A stretch of DNA of 64,000 bases from Zobellia laminariae (GCF_009725995.1 NZ_RCNS01000001.1:1319195-1383194), one strand, 5' to 3'. Positions 26,733 through 36,201 are shown, numbered from the stretch's first letter. The notes: generated by a model from the letters alone, not told the origin. Numbers and translations are program-made.

Positions 26733-27575
26733 TTAGGGTTTTTGCTTTTCAAGGATAGATGCAGATGTATGCAATTCATATTTTTGCAAAATCTGAATTG
26801 CAAAATCAACCTCCATCTTAGCGTCTTTAAACTGCCTCTTTTGTATATTGTTTTTATTGGCCTCAAACAGGTAGGGGGCCTTAGTATAAACTGCTTGAAC
26901 CAATTCTAACCCCCTTAGTTGATGTTTTTGACCAAATTGTAGTAATGATGAGGTAACTAATAAATCAGAGGCGTAATCAACAGTTAAACGCAAGGTTTTA
27001 AAAAAGCTGCTTACAGTTGGGTTAAACACTCCTTTCTTATATTTCTTATTATTTCTAATAAATAGCGTAACATGTTCTCTATCACTCAATGTGAGTGCTT
27101 GATTCGTTATTTCAAGTAAAGACTGAGCCTTAACAACCTCAAAATTCATTCCTGTAGGTAAGGTATCAGTATTGGTATAATCATTTCCTTGGGCCTGATG
27201 ATAGCTTATTGTTTTATCTAAGGTGTTAATGTCAATAATTGGGTTATCAGCTGTTAGCCTAACTACAGTATTATAATAAACATCTTTAAGTATTGAAGTA
27301 AACCTGCTCAATACATCATCCTCTTCTCCTCTAAAACAAGCTATACTATTTTTTGAACAAAAATCTTCCAGTAAGTCGTTTTCCTTATTTTTTGAGGTTG
27401 CTAAAACAATTTTCCCATAGTGTTTTGATTTCCGCAATTCTTCAATAACCCACATAAGTAATTGCTTATCTCCCCATAACGGCAGTGGAATTAAAACTTT
27501 ACCCGGAAGCCGGCTAGATTGCATTCTTGCCTGAATAATAAATATAGCTTTCTTACTTTGATGTCCATCCTCCAT
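26733..27575 (-). CDS. pseF: Cytidylyltransferase for pseudaminic acid (SpsF-like)
   Basis: A 280-aa nucleotidyltransferase of the SpsF/CMP-KDO-synthetase-like group (FIIQARMQSSRLPGKVLIPL with the CTP-binding arginine, then VVRLTADNPIID). In a pse cluster it should activate pseudaminic acid to CMP-pseudaminic acid for use by a glycosyltransferase. Many PseF proteins belong to the NeuA-like family instead; the SpsF type is found in some clusters, so the role rests partly on context. It overlaps the SDR gene by 23 bases. Confidence 0.78.
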   Translation of the reverse strand: MEDGHQSKKAIFIIQARMQSSRLPGKVLIPLPLWGDKQLLMWVIEELRKSKHYGKIVLATSKNKENDLLEDFCSKNSIACFRGEEDDVLSRFTSILKDVYYNTVVRLTADNPIIDINTLDKTISYHQAQGNDYTNTDTLPTGMNFEVVKAQSLLEITNQALTLSDREHVTLFIRNNKKYKKGVFNPTVSSFFKTLRLTVDYASDLLVTSSLLQFGQKHQLRGLELVQAVYTKAPYLFEANKNNIQKRQFKDAKMEVDFAIQILQKYELHTSASILEKQKP

Positions 27576-28341
27576 CCACTACAAAATTTTGACCTGTTAT
27601 ATAGTCTGCCGCGTTTGATGCTAAAAAAACAAAACAACCCGCCAAATCTTCAGGTAAGCCTACACGGCCTAAACAAGTTTTTTCTGCCAAAGCTTTAACA
27701 AACCCTTTATCCTCCTTCACTTTATCTGAGGGAAAAGGACCGGGAGTTACTGTATTCACTTTTATATTATATTTTCCTAAATAGCTAGCATAATACTTTG
27801 TTATCTGAATAACGCCTGCTTTTGCTGCCCCATAATGTGGAGGATTCAAGAACTGCGGATATTCATCGTAAACATCGAACTGCGGAGCTACCACTCCATA
27901 CATAGAAGATACATTTATAATCTTTCCGCTTTTGTTTTTCTTAAAATAAGGTATTACCTCCCTAATGGCTCTAAATACACTATTCAAAGAGCCATCAACT
28001 CCATAAGACCAATCCTCATCGGACATTTTTTCAGGAGATTGACCTTTACTATAAAACGCATTATTAATTAAAACATCTATTTTACCTTCTTTTTCATCAA
28101 TACTTTCAAAAGCCTGTTTAATTGATTCAGTTGAGGAAACATCGCAGACAAAAAAATTAATACTGGAATTTATTAAACCATTCTCGTCATTAAAGGCCTC
28201 CTTAAATTTTTTCTCACTTCTCCCTAAGACATACACCTTGGCACCATGATGAGAAAGGCTTAATGTAATAGCACGGCCAAGAAAACCATACCCTCCAGAG
28301 ATTAAAATGACTTTACTATTAAGATCGAATTTTTTTATCAT
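27553..28341 (-). CDS. Short-chain dehydrogenase/reductase in the pse cluster
   Basis: A 262-aa classical SDR. The nucleotide-binding loop is SGGYGFLGRAI (Gly where TGxxxGxG usually has Thr), NNAFYS follows at the NAG position, the catalytic Ser is in INVSSMYG, and YGAAK gives the Tyr-Lys pair. The C-terminal DYITGQNFVVDGGWTSK is standard. It probably uses NAD(P)H to reduce or oxidise a hydroxyl of a nucleotide sugar or a precursor. It is not one of the core PseB-C-H-G-I-F enzymes, so it may create a variant of pseudaminic acid. It lies 2 bp from the aldo/keto reductase gene. Confidence 0.85.
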   Translation of the reverse strand: MIKKFDLNSKVILISGGYGFLGRAITLSLSHHGAKVYVLGRSEKKFKEAFNDENGLINSSINFFVCDVSSTESIKQAFESIDEKEGKIDVLINNAFYSKGQSPEKMSDEDWSYGVDGSLNSVFRAIREVIPYFKKNKSGKIINVSSMYGVVAPQFDVYDEYPQFLNPPHYGAAKAGVIQITKYYASYLGKYNIKVNTVTPGPFPSDKVKEDKGFVKALAEKTCLGRVGLPEDLAGCFVFLASNAADYITGQNFVVDGGWTSK

Positions 28342-28343
28342 AA

Positions 28344-29189
28344 TTATCTATCTTTAGGCCACAAAGAGGGCACTAAAATCTTTTCCTGAACCTTAGGTAT
28401 ATGTGTTTTTATGGGCTCTGTAAAACTTATATTTTCAATATTTTGGACAAGTTGATTTACATTTTCGACTCCCACAACAACAACGTCTATAAATTCTTTA
28501 TCCAATACATAATTTAAAAGTCCACCAGACAAGTTCTTTCCAAACTCATCTTGTAAATCACTTATTACATCTTTCACAGATTCAAAATACAAAGGCAAAT
28601 TTTTAGGTTCGATAAAAAAGAGACCTTGTAAGAAAGTAGACCGCGTATGTATTTCACAACCATTATTCTTTAATTCTACGATATGACTTTCGAATCTTCT
28701 ATCAAATAAATTATAAGGCACCTGGACTAAATCTGGCACCATATCTTTTTGTAATAATAAGTCTAACTCCTCAAGACTATTCAAAGAATATCCTATTTTT
28801 TCAACTTTGCCTAGGTCTTTCAGTTCTTCAAGTTCAAACCATTGTTTGGTTTTTTTTAAAAGCTCCTCTGGTCGGTGTGCTAAATAAGCATAAACATTTT
28901 TCAAACCAAGGTCTTTCAAACTATCCTCTAGTTCATCTTTAATAGAACTATTGTTTGGAGGCATAAACTTTGAAATTACTCGAAAGGAAGACAAATCAAA
29001 CGAGCCCAACACCTTCTCTGCATTCCCATATGCAGAAGCCGTATCTATGTAGGAGATACCATTGTTTTTGGCATAACCCAAAATCTTTTCTATCTCTACA
29101 CTGCTAGTCTTTCCATTAGTGTTAGAAATTCCATAATCAATACCAAACTGTACTGTGCCTAACCCTAATTTATTATACGCCCTTTTCAT
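28344..29189 (-). CDS. Aldo/keto reductase in the pse cluster
   Basis: An aldo/keto reductase of about 281 aa with the tetrad pattern: Asp and Tyr in YIDTASAYGNAE, Lys in VISKF, His in YLAHRPEE. The frame is open from a TTG at 29198, but the ATG at 29189 starts directly before KRAYNKLGLGTVQFGIDYG and is preferred. It overlaps pseC by 17 bases. Similar AKR genes occur inside nonulosonic-acid clusters, but their step is not established. With the adjacent SDR it may interconvert carbonyl and hydroxyl groups of the sugar. Confidence 0.82.
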   Translation of the reverse strand: MKRAYNKLGLGTVQFGIDYGISNTNGKTSSVEIEKILGYAKNNGISYIDTASAYGNAEKVLGSFDLSSFRVISKFMPPNNSSIKDELEDSLKDLGLKNVYAYLAHRPEELLKKTKQWFELEELKDLGKVEKIGYSLNSLEELDLLLQKDMVPDLVQVPYNLFDRRFESHIVELKNNGCEIHTRSTFLQGLFFIEPKNLPLYFESVKDVISDLQDEFGKNLSGGLLNYVLDKEFIDVVVVGVENVNQLVQNIENISFTEPIKTHIPKVQEKILVPSLWPKDR

Positions 29190-30372
29190 AAAATTCAAAT
29201 ACCTGCGATATTACATATTGCTGCTCTTTTGATTCTAGGGTAGGATACATGGGTAGACTTATGCATTTTTTGTAATAGCTTTCAGCTTGTGGCAAGTCTC
29301 CTTCTTTCCATTTTTGATCTCTATAATATGGCATTAAATGACATGGAATGTAATGTATTTGCGCATATATCTTGTGCTCTCTCAAGTAGTTATACAATCC
29401 TGTTCTGTCATCTACTTCAATAACGTACAAGTGATATGCATGCCCATCTATAACACCCGATTGACCTTTTACATATTTTTTGTCACGGAAAGCATTCTGA
29501 TATACCTTGGCAAGTTCTCTTCTACGTTCTATACCTTCTTCCGCTCTGGAAAGTTGAGAAAGTCCTAAGGCAGATTGAAAATCCGTCAAACGATAATTAT
29601 ATCCTAAAGTTTGCATTTCCATATACCATCCAGGATACTCTGAAAAACCCGATTGTCCAGCAGCAAAGTCGATGCTGTTTTTAAAGGTTTCACTATCCTT
29701 GGTTATTCCATGCGTTCTTAACATAAGTAATGACTTATACAATTCCTCGTCATTAGTAGTAATCATACCTCCTTCACCTGCTGCAATATGTTTTACAGGA
29801 TGGAAAGAAAAAATAGCCAAATCTGCAAATTTACCATTACCACACTTTTGTTGCACACCTTTACTATCTTTAAAAAAACCTCCTGGTGCATGACATGAAT
29901 CTTCTATAATCCATAGACCGTGTTCCTTAGCTAGTAACGAGAAAGCTTCCATATCAACGCTTCTACCAGCAAAATCAACAGGAATTATTCCCTTATACGT
30001 GCCTTTAGGAGACGCCAACAACAACTCTTCTACTTTATTTATATCCAGTAGATAAGTTTCAGGATCAATATCAGCAAATACGACCTCCCCACCACAATAC
30101 CTCACACAATTCGCAGATGCTGCAAACGTAATTGGTGTTGTAATTACTTTATCTCCCTTTTGCACTTCTAATGCAAGCGCGCAAAGGTGCAGAGCAGCTG
30201 TGCCATTTGCTACGGCAACCGCATATTTACTGCCAACGTAATTTGCAAAAGCATTTTCGAATTCTAATATCTTAGGACCCTGTGTTAAGTAATCTGATTT
30301 TAACGTAGCTACTACCGCATCAATATCTTCCTGAGAAATATGTTGACGGCCATATGGGATTGGTTTCATCAT
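29173..30372 (-). CDS. pseC: UDP-4-amino-4,6-dideoxy-N-acetyl-beta-L-altrosamine transaminase
   Basis: A 399-aa PLP-dependent aminotransferase of the DegT/DnrJ/EryC1 family that aminates C4 of the keto sugar made by PseB. The PLP lysine is in FSFHPVKHIAAGEGGM, with the cofactor Asp region in WIIEDSCHAPGG and the sugar-binding loop GYNYRLTDFQSALG. Length and motifs are normal. Its ATG overlaps the TGA of pseB as ATGA, so the two are translationally coupled, as is common for pseB-pseC. Confidence 0.93.
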   Translation of the reverse strand: MMKPIPYGRQHISQEDIDAVVATLKSDYLTQGPKILEFENAFANYVGSKYAVAVANGTAALHLCALALEVQKGDKVITTPITFAASANCVRYCGGEVVFADIDPETYLLDINKVEELLLASPKGTYKGIIPVDFAGRSVDMEAFSLLAKEHGLWIIEDSCHAPGGFFKDSKGVQQKCGNGKFADLAIFSFHPVKHIAAGEGGMITTNDEELYKSLLMLRTHGITKDSETFKNSIDFAAGQSGFSEYPGWYMEMQTLGYNYRLTDFQSALGLSQLSRAEEGIERRRELAKVYQNAFRDKKYVKGQSGVIDGHAYHLYVIEVDDRTGLYNYLREHKIYAQIHYIPCHLMPYYRDQKWKEGDLPQAESYYKKCISLPMYPTLESKEQQYVISQVFEFYEKGV

Positions 30373-31391
30373 AGTGTAAAAGTTGAATCTACATGTTCCT
30401 TAATAAGTTCTCTTAAGCCCTGTACACTTTCCCATTCGGTGTTTTCACCGGAATTATAGCTAAATCCTTGTGGAACTTTTTTAGCTTGAAATTTTTCTAA
30501 GTAGTCTTCCAATTTCCATTGATGCGTTACCGGTAGAATTGCATAATAATGCCCTAAATCATATGTGTAAAATGAATCTGACGGCGTTATCATTTCTTCA
30601 TGAATTTTCTCCCCTGGACGTATTCCAACCACAGGTTTCTCACAATCCGGACCAATTGCCTCGGCAACGTCTGTAATACGATAAGAAGGTATTTTTGGCA
30701 CGAATAATTCTCCGCCCCAAGCCTCTTTTAATGCATACATAACCATATCTACTCCACCTTGCAAAGAAATATTAAACCGCGTCATATTTGGGTCCGTGAT
30801 TGGTAAAATACCCCCATTTTTTTTCTTAGAAATGAAAAATGGAATTACAGAACCATTTGAGCCCATTACATTTCCATATCTAACTACAGAAAATCTAATT
30901 GGACTGTCTCCTTTAATATTGTTTGCAGCAACAAATAATTTATCAGAAGTTAATTTCGTAGCACCATATAGATTAATTGGAGCACAAGCCTTGTCTGTAG
31001 AAAGTGCCACTACCCGTTCTACATTTGTTTCCAAACAAGCATCAACAACGTTCTGAGCTCCACCAATGTTGGTTTTTATGCATTCTTCGGGGTTGTATTC
31101 CGCAAGATGAACATGCTTCATAGCAGCAGCATGAATTACGTAATCTACACCCTTAAATGCTCTTATTAAACGGTCTCTATCTCTTACATCTCCTATGAAA
31201 TAGCGAATTTGCGGATATTCACTTTCTGAAAATTCTTGAGCCATTTGAAATTGCTTTTGCTCATCCCTAGAAAAGATTATCAACCTCCTTATTTCAGGAT
31301 ATTTTGATAGGATATGCTGCGTAAGAGCCTTCCCTAATGATCCGGTACCGCCCGTAATCAATAGGGACTTGTTTTTCATTTCAAATTTCAT
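30369..31391 (-). CDS. pseB: UDP-N-acetylglucosamine 4,6-dehydratase (inverting)
   Basis: A 340-aa extended SDR (FlaA1/PseB type) that starts pseudaminic acid synthesis by dehydrating UDP-GlcNAc with inversion at C5. The NADP loop is LLITGGTGSLGKALT, the catalytic region VVALSTDKACAPINLYGATK contains the TDK and YxxxK residues typical of PseB, and VRYGNVMGSNGSVIPFF is a family hallmark. The following genes pseC, pseF, pseG and pseI make the assignment firm. It lies 16 bp after a lipoprotein gene of unknown role. Confidence 0.94.
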   Translation of the reverse strand: MKFEMKNKSLLITGGTGSLGKALTQHILSKYPEIRRLIIFSRDEQKQFQMAQEFSESEYPQIRYFIGDVRDRDRLIRAFKGVDYVIHAAAMKHVHLAEYNPEECIKTNIGGAQNVVDACLETNVERVVALSTDKACAPINLYGATKLTSDKLFVAANNIKGDSPIRFSVVRYGNVMGSNGSVIPFFISKKKNGGILPITDPNMTRFNISLQGGVDMVMYALKEAWGGELFVPKIPSYRITDVAEAIGPDCEKPVVGIRPGEKIHEEMITPSDSFYTYDLGHYYAILPVTHQWKLEDYLEKFQAKKVPQGFSYNSGENTEWESVQGLRELIKEHVDSTFTL

Positions 31392-31407
31392 TTGTGCAGA
31401 TATTAAT

Positions 31408-31953
31408 TTAAAATTTTACGTTCTGTAAAACGATTTCTTGACTTTTCAGTTTTGTCTTATACTCAAACAAAGAAATAGTAATAGCCCGTGCAAACTTCAG
31501 TTTAGTTTTTATTTTTCTAGCAATCATTAAATCGTTTACCTCGTTCTTACCAATCTTAGCAGAATACGATTCAAACTTATATTTTAACCGGTCGGGGCTT
31601 AGCAACTGAATTTCATTATCTCGTGGATAGATAGCCACAACTATATAATAGTTTTTATAGTCGTTTATATTTTTTCCGTGGAAATCTGTATTTATTTTTA
31701 AACTAAATTCATTGTCATCTATTTTTTCAAAATAGATATTTCTAAAAATAAGTGATAAACTATCTTTTCTAAAACTCTCCTCTTTAACTTTGAATCTTAG
31801 TAAATCAGTGCTTTCATATTCAATAATCTCTTTATTTTGCTTTTCTCTTTTCTTGCTAAATGATTCACAGCCAAAATTAAAAAAAATAAAAGCAACAATT
31901 ATTGAGAGGTAACCCAATTTACAAATTCCTTGAGTTCTAAGATTTTTATACAA
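31408..31953 (-). CDS. Predicted lipoprotein of unknown function
   Basis: A 181-aa protein not recognised. It begins with a hydrophobic stretch (YLSIIVAFIFFNFGC) ending in a lipobox-like Cys, followed by a lysine- and glutamate-rich linker and a mixed alpha/beta C-terminus. No ATG is present in a suitable place; the frame starts with TTG at 31951-31953. It stands between the rhamnose and pseudaminic acid genes on the same strand. It may be a cell-envelope accessory to the polysaccharide or an unrelated insertion; nothing in the sequence decides. Confidence 0.55.
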   Translation of the reverse strand: MYKNLRTQGICKLGYLSIIVAFIFFNFGCESFSKKREKQNKEIIEYESTDLLRFKVKEESFRKDSLSLIFRNIYFEKIDDNEFSLKINTDFHGKNINDYKNYYIVVAIYPRDNEIQLLSPDRLKYKFESYSAKIGKNEVNDLMIARKIKTKLKFARAITISLFEYKTKLKSQEIVLQNVKF

Positions 31954-32017
31954 TGTTTATGAATTCAGATATGTTCAAAACTCTTCTCCTTAATAAAATG
32001 ATATATGTCTAATTTAT

Positions 32018-32800
32018 TTAAGTATGCATTGCTAAAACACTATACGCAGGCCTTTTGGCAAAAGTACGATAATTCTTCGCTTTCTCAAGTTTGACTTTGT
32101 CGGACAAATTGTTTTCCCTTAGAATTTTTTTAGCAAAACCATACCAACTTAGACTTTCCCCGTCGGTGAAATGATGTATTCCATAACTCTTATTCTCTCC
32201 AGTGATTAAATCTAACACATGTTTCGCCAAATTTCCAGCATGGGTTGGACAACCTATTTGATCATCCGTCACACTTAGGTTGGCTCCTTCTCTGGCTTTT
32301 TGAAGAATGGTTTTATAAAAGTTTTTTCCAAATTCTGAGTACAACCAAGATGTTCTAATAATAAAATATGCATCCATTATTTCCTCAATATGCCCCTCTC
32401 CCATCAGTTTGGATGCCCCGTACACATTAATAGGGTTAGTGGGGTCACTAACTTCATACGGAGTACCTTTCTCTCCGTCAAAAACATAATCTGTAGAGAT
32501 TTGTATCAAAACCGTTTGTTGCTCTTTACAAACTAATGCTAGGTTGTTGACTCCTTCCGAATTAACTTTAAAGGCCTTTTCAGGCTCTTTTTCAGAGTTT
32601 TCTACATCTGTATAGGCCGCGCAGTTAATACAGTACTTAAACGCTCTGTTTGAAAGCCTTTTTTCAATTGAGTTAATATCAGTAATATCTAAATCTATTG
32701 AACTTACAAAAACAAAATTCAATTGAGGATAATCAGAGGCCAATTTCTGAATACTTTGTCCTAACTGACCGTTAGCTCCGGTTACGAGTACAGATTTCAT
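32018..32800 (-). CDS. rfbD: dTDP-4-dehydrorhamnose reductase, C-terminally shortened
   Basis: A 260-aa extended SDR catalysing the last step of dTDP-L-rhamnose synthesis. The N-terminal LVTGANGQLGQSIQ, the STDYVFDG segment, YGASK (Tyr-Lys) and KRPAYSVLA are present. Family proteins continue about 20-30 residues past RPxYSxL; here the frame stops at AMHT. Adding one base just before the stop would give LNKLDIYHFIKEKSFEHI and end at 31965, for about 278 aa. So the tail is probably frameshifted. It overlaps rfbC as ATGA. Confidence 0.85.
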   Translation of the reverse strand: MKSVLVTGANGQLGQSIQKLASDYPQLNFVFVSSIDLDITDINSIEKRLSNRAFKYCINCAAYTDVENSEKEPEKAFKVNSEGVNNLALVCKEQQTVLIQISTDYVFDGEKGTPYEVSDPTNPINVYGASKLMGEGHIEEIMDAYFIIRTSWLYSEFGKNFYKTILQKAREGANLSVTDDQIGCPTHAGNLAKHVLDLITGENKSYGIHHFTDGESLSWYGFAKKILRENNLSDKVKLEKAKNYRTFAKRPAYSVLAMHT

Positions 32801-33279
32801 TTAAAAAATTCTTTAAAAGTAGGAAGTTGATAATCCTTTTCAGAAATGATTGGAGTTGCGATAGGGCATTGCCAATCAATCTGTAAATCTAAATCATTAT
32901 AAATTATACCGCTTTCCGAAGCAGAATCATAAAATGCATCACATTTATACATAAATGTAGCTTCATCACTCAAAGTGACAAAACCATGAGCCATACCTTT
33001 TGGTATAAAAACAGATGTTCTGTTGTTACCGGATAGATTAAGTTTATAATGCTGGCCAAAAGTTTCGCTATCTTTTCTTAAATCTACAATAACATCTAAA
33101 ACCTCTCCATGAACAACTTGCACTAATTTAGATTGAGCATGAACAAAATTAATCTGCCCACCTATGGCTTCTTCAAATTTTTTCTGTTGATATGATTCAA
33201 AGAAAACTCCCCTATCATCTTCAAACAGTCTCGGTTGTATTATAAAACAACCTTTTAAACTGGTTTCCGTTATTTTCAT
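32797..33279 (-). CDS. rfbC: dTDP-4-dehydrorhamnose 3,5-epimerase with an internal deletion
   Basis: A 160-aa member of the RmlC cupin family, which normally epimerises C3 and C5 of the keto sugar and has 180-185 residues. Compared with the E. coli protein, the N-terminal part runs normally to GGQINFV and then jumps to HAQSKLVQVVHGEVLDV. About 21 residues are missing, in frame, including the KGVLRGLHYQ segment that carries the catalytic His and a substrate-binding Arg. The rest (IPKGMAHGF with the later Tyr region) is intact. The protein could fold but should not be a competent epimerase, unless another copy exists in the genome. Confidence 0.88.
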   Translation of the reverse strand: MKITETSLKGCFIIQPRLFEDDRGVFFESYQQKKFEEAIGGQINFVHAQSKLVQVVHGEVLDVIVDLRKDSETFGQHYKLNLSGNNRTSVFIPKGMAHGFVTLSDEATFMYKCDAFYDSASESGIIYNDLDLQIDWQCPIATPIISEKDYQLPTFKEFFK

Positions 33280-33297
33280 GCTATTGTTTTCAGCAAT

Positions 33298-34152
33298 TTA
33301 TAGCTCTAATAAATAGTTTCCGTAACCACTTTTAACAAGAGGTTTGGCAAGTTTGTGCAATTGTTCTCTAGAAATATACCCCATGGTATATGCTACTTCT
33401 TCAATAGAACCTACTTTTAGACCTTGACGCTCTTCAATGACCTCAACAAATTGTGATGCTTGCATCAAAGAACTAAATGTACCCGTATCCAACCAAGCAG
33501 TACCCCGGTCTAAAATACTTACCGTCAGTTTTTTATCCTCTAAATAGACTTTGTTAATGTCCGTTATTTCGAGTTCCCCTCTAGGACTTGGCTTAATTTT
33601 TTTTGCAATTTCCACTACTTGGTTATCATAAAAGTAGATGGCAGGAACCGCATAATTAGATTTTGGTTTATCTGGTTTTTCCTCAATTGAAATTGCCTTA
33701 CCATTTTCATCAAACTCAACAACACCATATCGTTTTGGATCTTGTACGTGATAGCCATATATAATTCCTCCATCAGGATTATTATTGGCTTGAAGCAATT
33801 TTGCTAGACCAGAACCGTAAAATATGTTATCGCCCAAAATAAGAGCAACTTTATCTTTTCCTATAAAATCTTCCCCAATAATAAAGGCTTCTGCTAACCC
33901 ATTCGGGTTCTCTTGTACAGCATATTGAAAATTGCACCCTAATTGATTACCGTTACCCAATAATTTTTTAAAAAGCGGGATATCTTGCGGTGTGGTAATT
34001 ATTAATATTTGCTGAATACCTGCAGAAAGAAGAGTGGCCAATGGATAGTAAATCATCGGCTTGTCATAAATAGGCATTAATTGCTTGCTCACAGCTAAAG
34101 TAAGTGGATGTAAGCGAGTTCCTGAGCCTCCAGCTAAGATGATTCCTTTCAT
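33298..34152 (-). CDS. rfbA: Glucose-1-phosphate thymidylyltransferase
   Basis: A 284-aa nucleotidyltransferase that makes dTDP-glucose from dTTP and glucose-1-phosphate, the first step to dTDP-rhamnose. [45 protein letters not shown] and the [11 protein letters not shown] segment are intact and the length is normal. It lies 4 bp after rfbB and 18 bp before rfbC in one transcription unit. Confidence 0.97.
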   Translation of the reverse strand: MKGIILAGGSGTRLHPLTLAVSKQLMPIYDKPMIYYPLATLLSAGIQQILIITTPQDIPLFKKLLGNGNQLGCNFQYAVQENPNGLAEAFIIGEDFIGKDKVALILGDNIFYGSGLAKLLQANNNPDGGIIYGYHVQDPKRYGVVEFDENGKAISIEEKPDKPKSNYAVPAIYFYDNQVVEIAKKIKPSPRGELEITDINKVYLEDKKLTVSILDRGTAWLDTGTFSSLMQASQFVEVIEERQGLKVGSIEEVAYTMGYISREQLHKLAKPLVKSGYGNYLLEL

Positions 34153-34156
34153 ATTT

Positions 34157-35179
34157 TTAACTCTTCTGATATTTGCTAATATATGATGAGACCGTTTTCT
34201 TCAATCCTGAATCAAAATTGAACTGTGGTTCCCACCCCAATTCAGTTTTTATTTTATGTGCATCTATAGCATACCTAAAATCATGTCCTAACCGATTTTT
34301 CACGAACGTTATTAACTCAGTATAGCTTCCGCTTTCTCTGGGATGCACCTTATCTAAAATAGCGCATATCGTACTAGCAATTGAGATATTGTTATGCTCG
34401 TTGTCCCCACCTATAACATATGTTTCACCAGCTTTACCATTGGTAAAAGCAACATCTATACCTGTACAGTGGTCCAACACATAAAGCCAATCCCTAATAT
34501 TTTTTCCATCTCCATAAATAGGAATCTCTTCTCCTGCTAATGCCTTTCTGATGATGGTTGGAATAAGCTTCTCATCATGTTGCTTGGGGCCATAGTTATT
34601 AGAGCAATTACTTGTAACAACATCTAATCCATAGGTATGATAATAACTTCTTACTAAGAAATCAGAAGCAGCCTTTGAGGCACTATACGGGCTATTAGGT
34701 GCGTATGATGTATCCTCATTAAAAAAACCCGATTCCCCTAAACTACCGTATACCTCATCTGTAGAAATATGATGAAAGCGCGATGTTTCGAATCCCTTTT
34801 TTGGACTATTTGCTTCACTAAGCCAATGTTTTCTTGCTGTTTCAATTAACGTAAACGTGCCGTTAATGTTCGTTTCAATAAATGCCTCTGGCCCCTCAAT
34901 TGAATTATCCACATGAGACTCTGCCGCAAAATGAATTACATCTGAAATTTGATAATCAGTAAAAATAGTATTTACCAAGTCTGAATTGCATATATCTCCC
35001 TTTACAAACTTATATCGCTCGTTATCTTCTACTTCCTTTAAATTACTTAAGTTACCTGCATATGTAAGCTTGTCCAAGTTTACAACAGTAACTTCCTGAT
35101 ATTTCTTAAGGAAAAATGGAATGAAATTACTACCAATAAAGCCGGCCCCACCTGTAATAAGAATTGTTCTACTGGCCAT
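34157..35179 (-). CDS. rfbB: dTDP-glucose 4,6-dehydratase
   Basis: A 340-aa extended SDR converting dTDP-glucose to the 4-keto-6-deoxy sugar. The NAD loop [14 protein letters not shown], the catalytic [20 protein letters not shown] (Tyr-Lys) and the NNYGP motif are intact, and length is typical. Its product feeds RfbC and RfbD, both of which look damaged here. It is encoded 10 bp after the Wzz-like protein. Confidence 0.97.
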   Translation of the reverse strand: MASRTILITGGAGFIGSNFIPFFLKKYQEVTVVNLDKLTYAGNLSNLKEVEDNERYKFVKGDICNSDLVNTIFTDYQISDVIHFAAESHVDNSIEGPEAFIETNINGTFTLIETARKHWLSEANSPKKGFETSRFHHISTDEVYGSLGESGFFNEDTSYAPNSPYSASKAASDFLVRSYYHTYGLDVVTSNCSNNYGPKQHDEKLIPTIIRKALAGEEIPIYGDGKNIRDWLYVLDHCTGIDVAFTNGKAGETYVIGGDNEHNNISIASTICAILDKVHPRESGSYTELITFVKNRLGHDFRYAIDAHKIKTELGWEPQFNFDSGLKKTVSSYISKYQKS

Positions 35180-35189
35180 ATAAAAATTT

Positions 35190-36197
35190 CTATAATTGTA
35201 ACTCGCGAGCTTTTCTGTTTAAGAACCTAATAAAAGATATTATGAAAAACAAAATAACTAAAGCCATAGGTACCAAGAAAAATTTATTATTTAAAAAGGG
35301 CTTCTTAAAAACCTGAGTTTTACCCATATTAATAACACTAAGAATTTCGGTCTGCTCTGTAAGCTCTGACTTCTTTTCTTCAATTTCTTTTAGAAATCTA
35401 TTTTTTAAACTGAGTAAGCTACCCATATTAAGAGCACTCTCGTTCTCCATATATACTGATCCCTGAGCTCTCTCTTTATTATCAGGTAAAAGCGTTTTCG
35501 TATAGTTATCTATAAGATTGTCAATTTGCGAAATAAGTAAGGTGTTCTTATCTATTCGAAATTGGGCGTTGTCCCTGTAAGTCTTTATTAGGTTGTTATA
35601 ATATTTATTATTATTAATATAATTTAGAAGTTTTTGCGCAACTAGATTGCCCTTTTTTGCATTGATATAAATGAAAGTAATTCGATGGGCGATAATACTC
35701 TTTTTAGTAAGTTCTGAGCGTACAATATCAACTACAAAACTTTCTTCTTTAAAATCCTGAAGTAGCTTTAAGTATTGCAATTCTTGATCTGACTCTTCCT
35801 TTGTTTCTTCTGGGTCAGAAATAGGCTGAATTTCAATTCGAAACCCCTTTAAGTCTTCAATAGAAATCCCAATCTCTTTAAAAAAAGTAGTGTCTTTACT
35901 ACTAATATTAGATTGAATCTCATTTACAGCATCGTAAATATATTCCGTACTATCAAAATTCGGCCTAACAATGGTCTCAGTTTTTAACTTCTTGCTACTT
36001 AGGGTTCCTAAAACAAAGCTAATAACTATACCAATGACAAGAAGACCTATGAGTATAAGGGCATTCTTCTTGAGATATAGAAAAACACGTAAAAAAGCAA
36101 CACCTAAGCGATTAAAACCATTTGATATCATCTTAAACAACTGCCCCAAATCAATTTCATCGGGGGTAGAGCTATTATTTGGCTTGTTATCTGTCAT
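35190..36197 (-). CDS. Wzz-like polysaccharide chain-length determinant protein
   Basis: A 335-aa protein with an N-terminal cytoplasmic stretch, a membrane segment (about 48-66, NALILIGLLVIGIVISFVLG), a large periplasmic alpha-helical region with coiled-coil tendency, and a C-terminal membrane segment (about 308-328). This two-helix layout is that of Wzz/PCP proteins, which set polymer length. There is no kinase domain as in Wzc, which fits O-antigen rather than capsule. It lies 4 bp after the 562-aa conserved gene and before rfbB. Confidence 0.75.
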   Translation of the reverse strand: MTDNKPNNSSTPDEIDLGQLFKMISNGFNRLGVAFLRVFLYLKKNALILIGLLVIGIVISFVLGTLSSKKLKTETIVRPNFDSTEYIYDAVNEIQSNISSKDTTFFKEIGISIEDLKGFRIEIQPISDPEETKEESDQELQYLKLLQDFKEESFVVDIVRSELTKKSIIAHRITFIYINAKKGNLVAQKLLNYINNNKYYNNLIKTYRDNAQFRIDKNTLLISQIDNLIDNYTKTLLPDNKERAQGSVYMENESALNMGSLLSLKNRFLKEIEEKKSELTEQTEILSVINMGKTQVFKKPFLNNKFFLVPMALVILFFIISFIRFLNRKARELQL

Positions 36198-36201
36198 TTA
36201 A

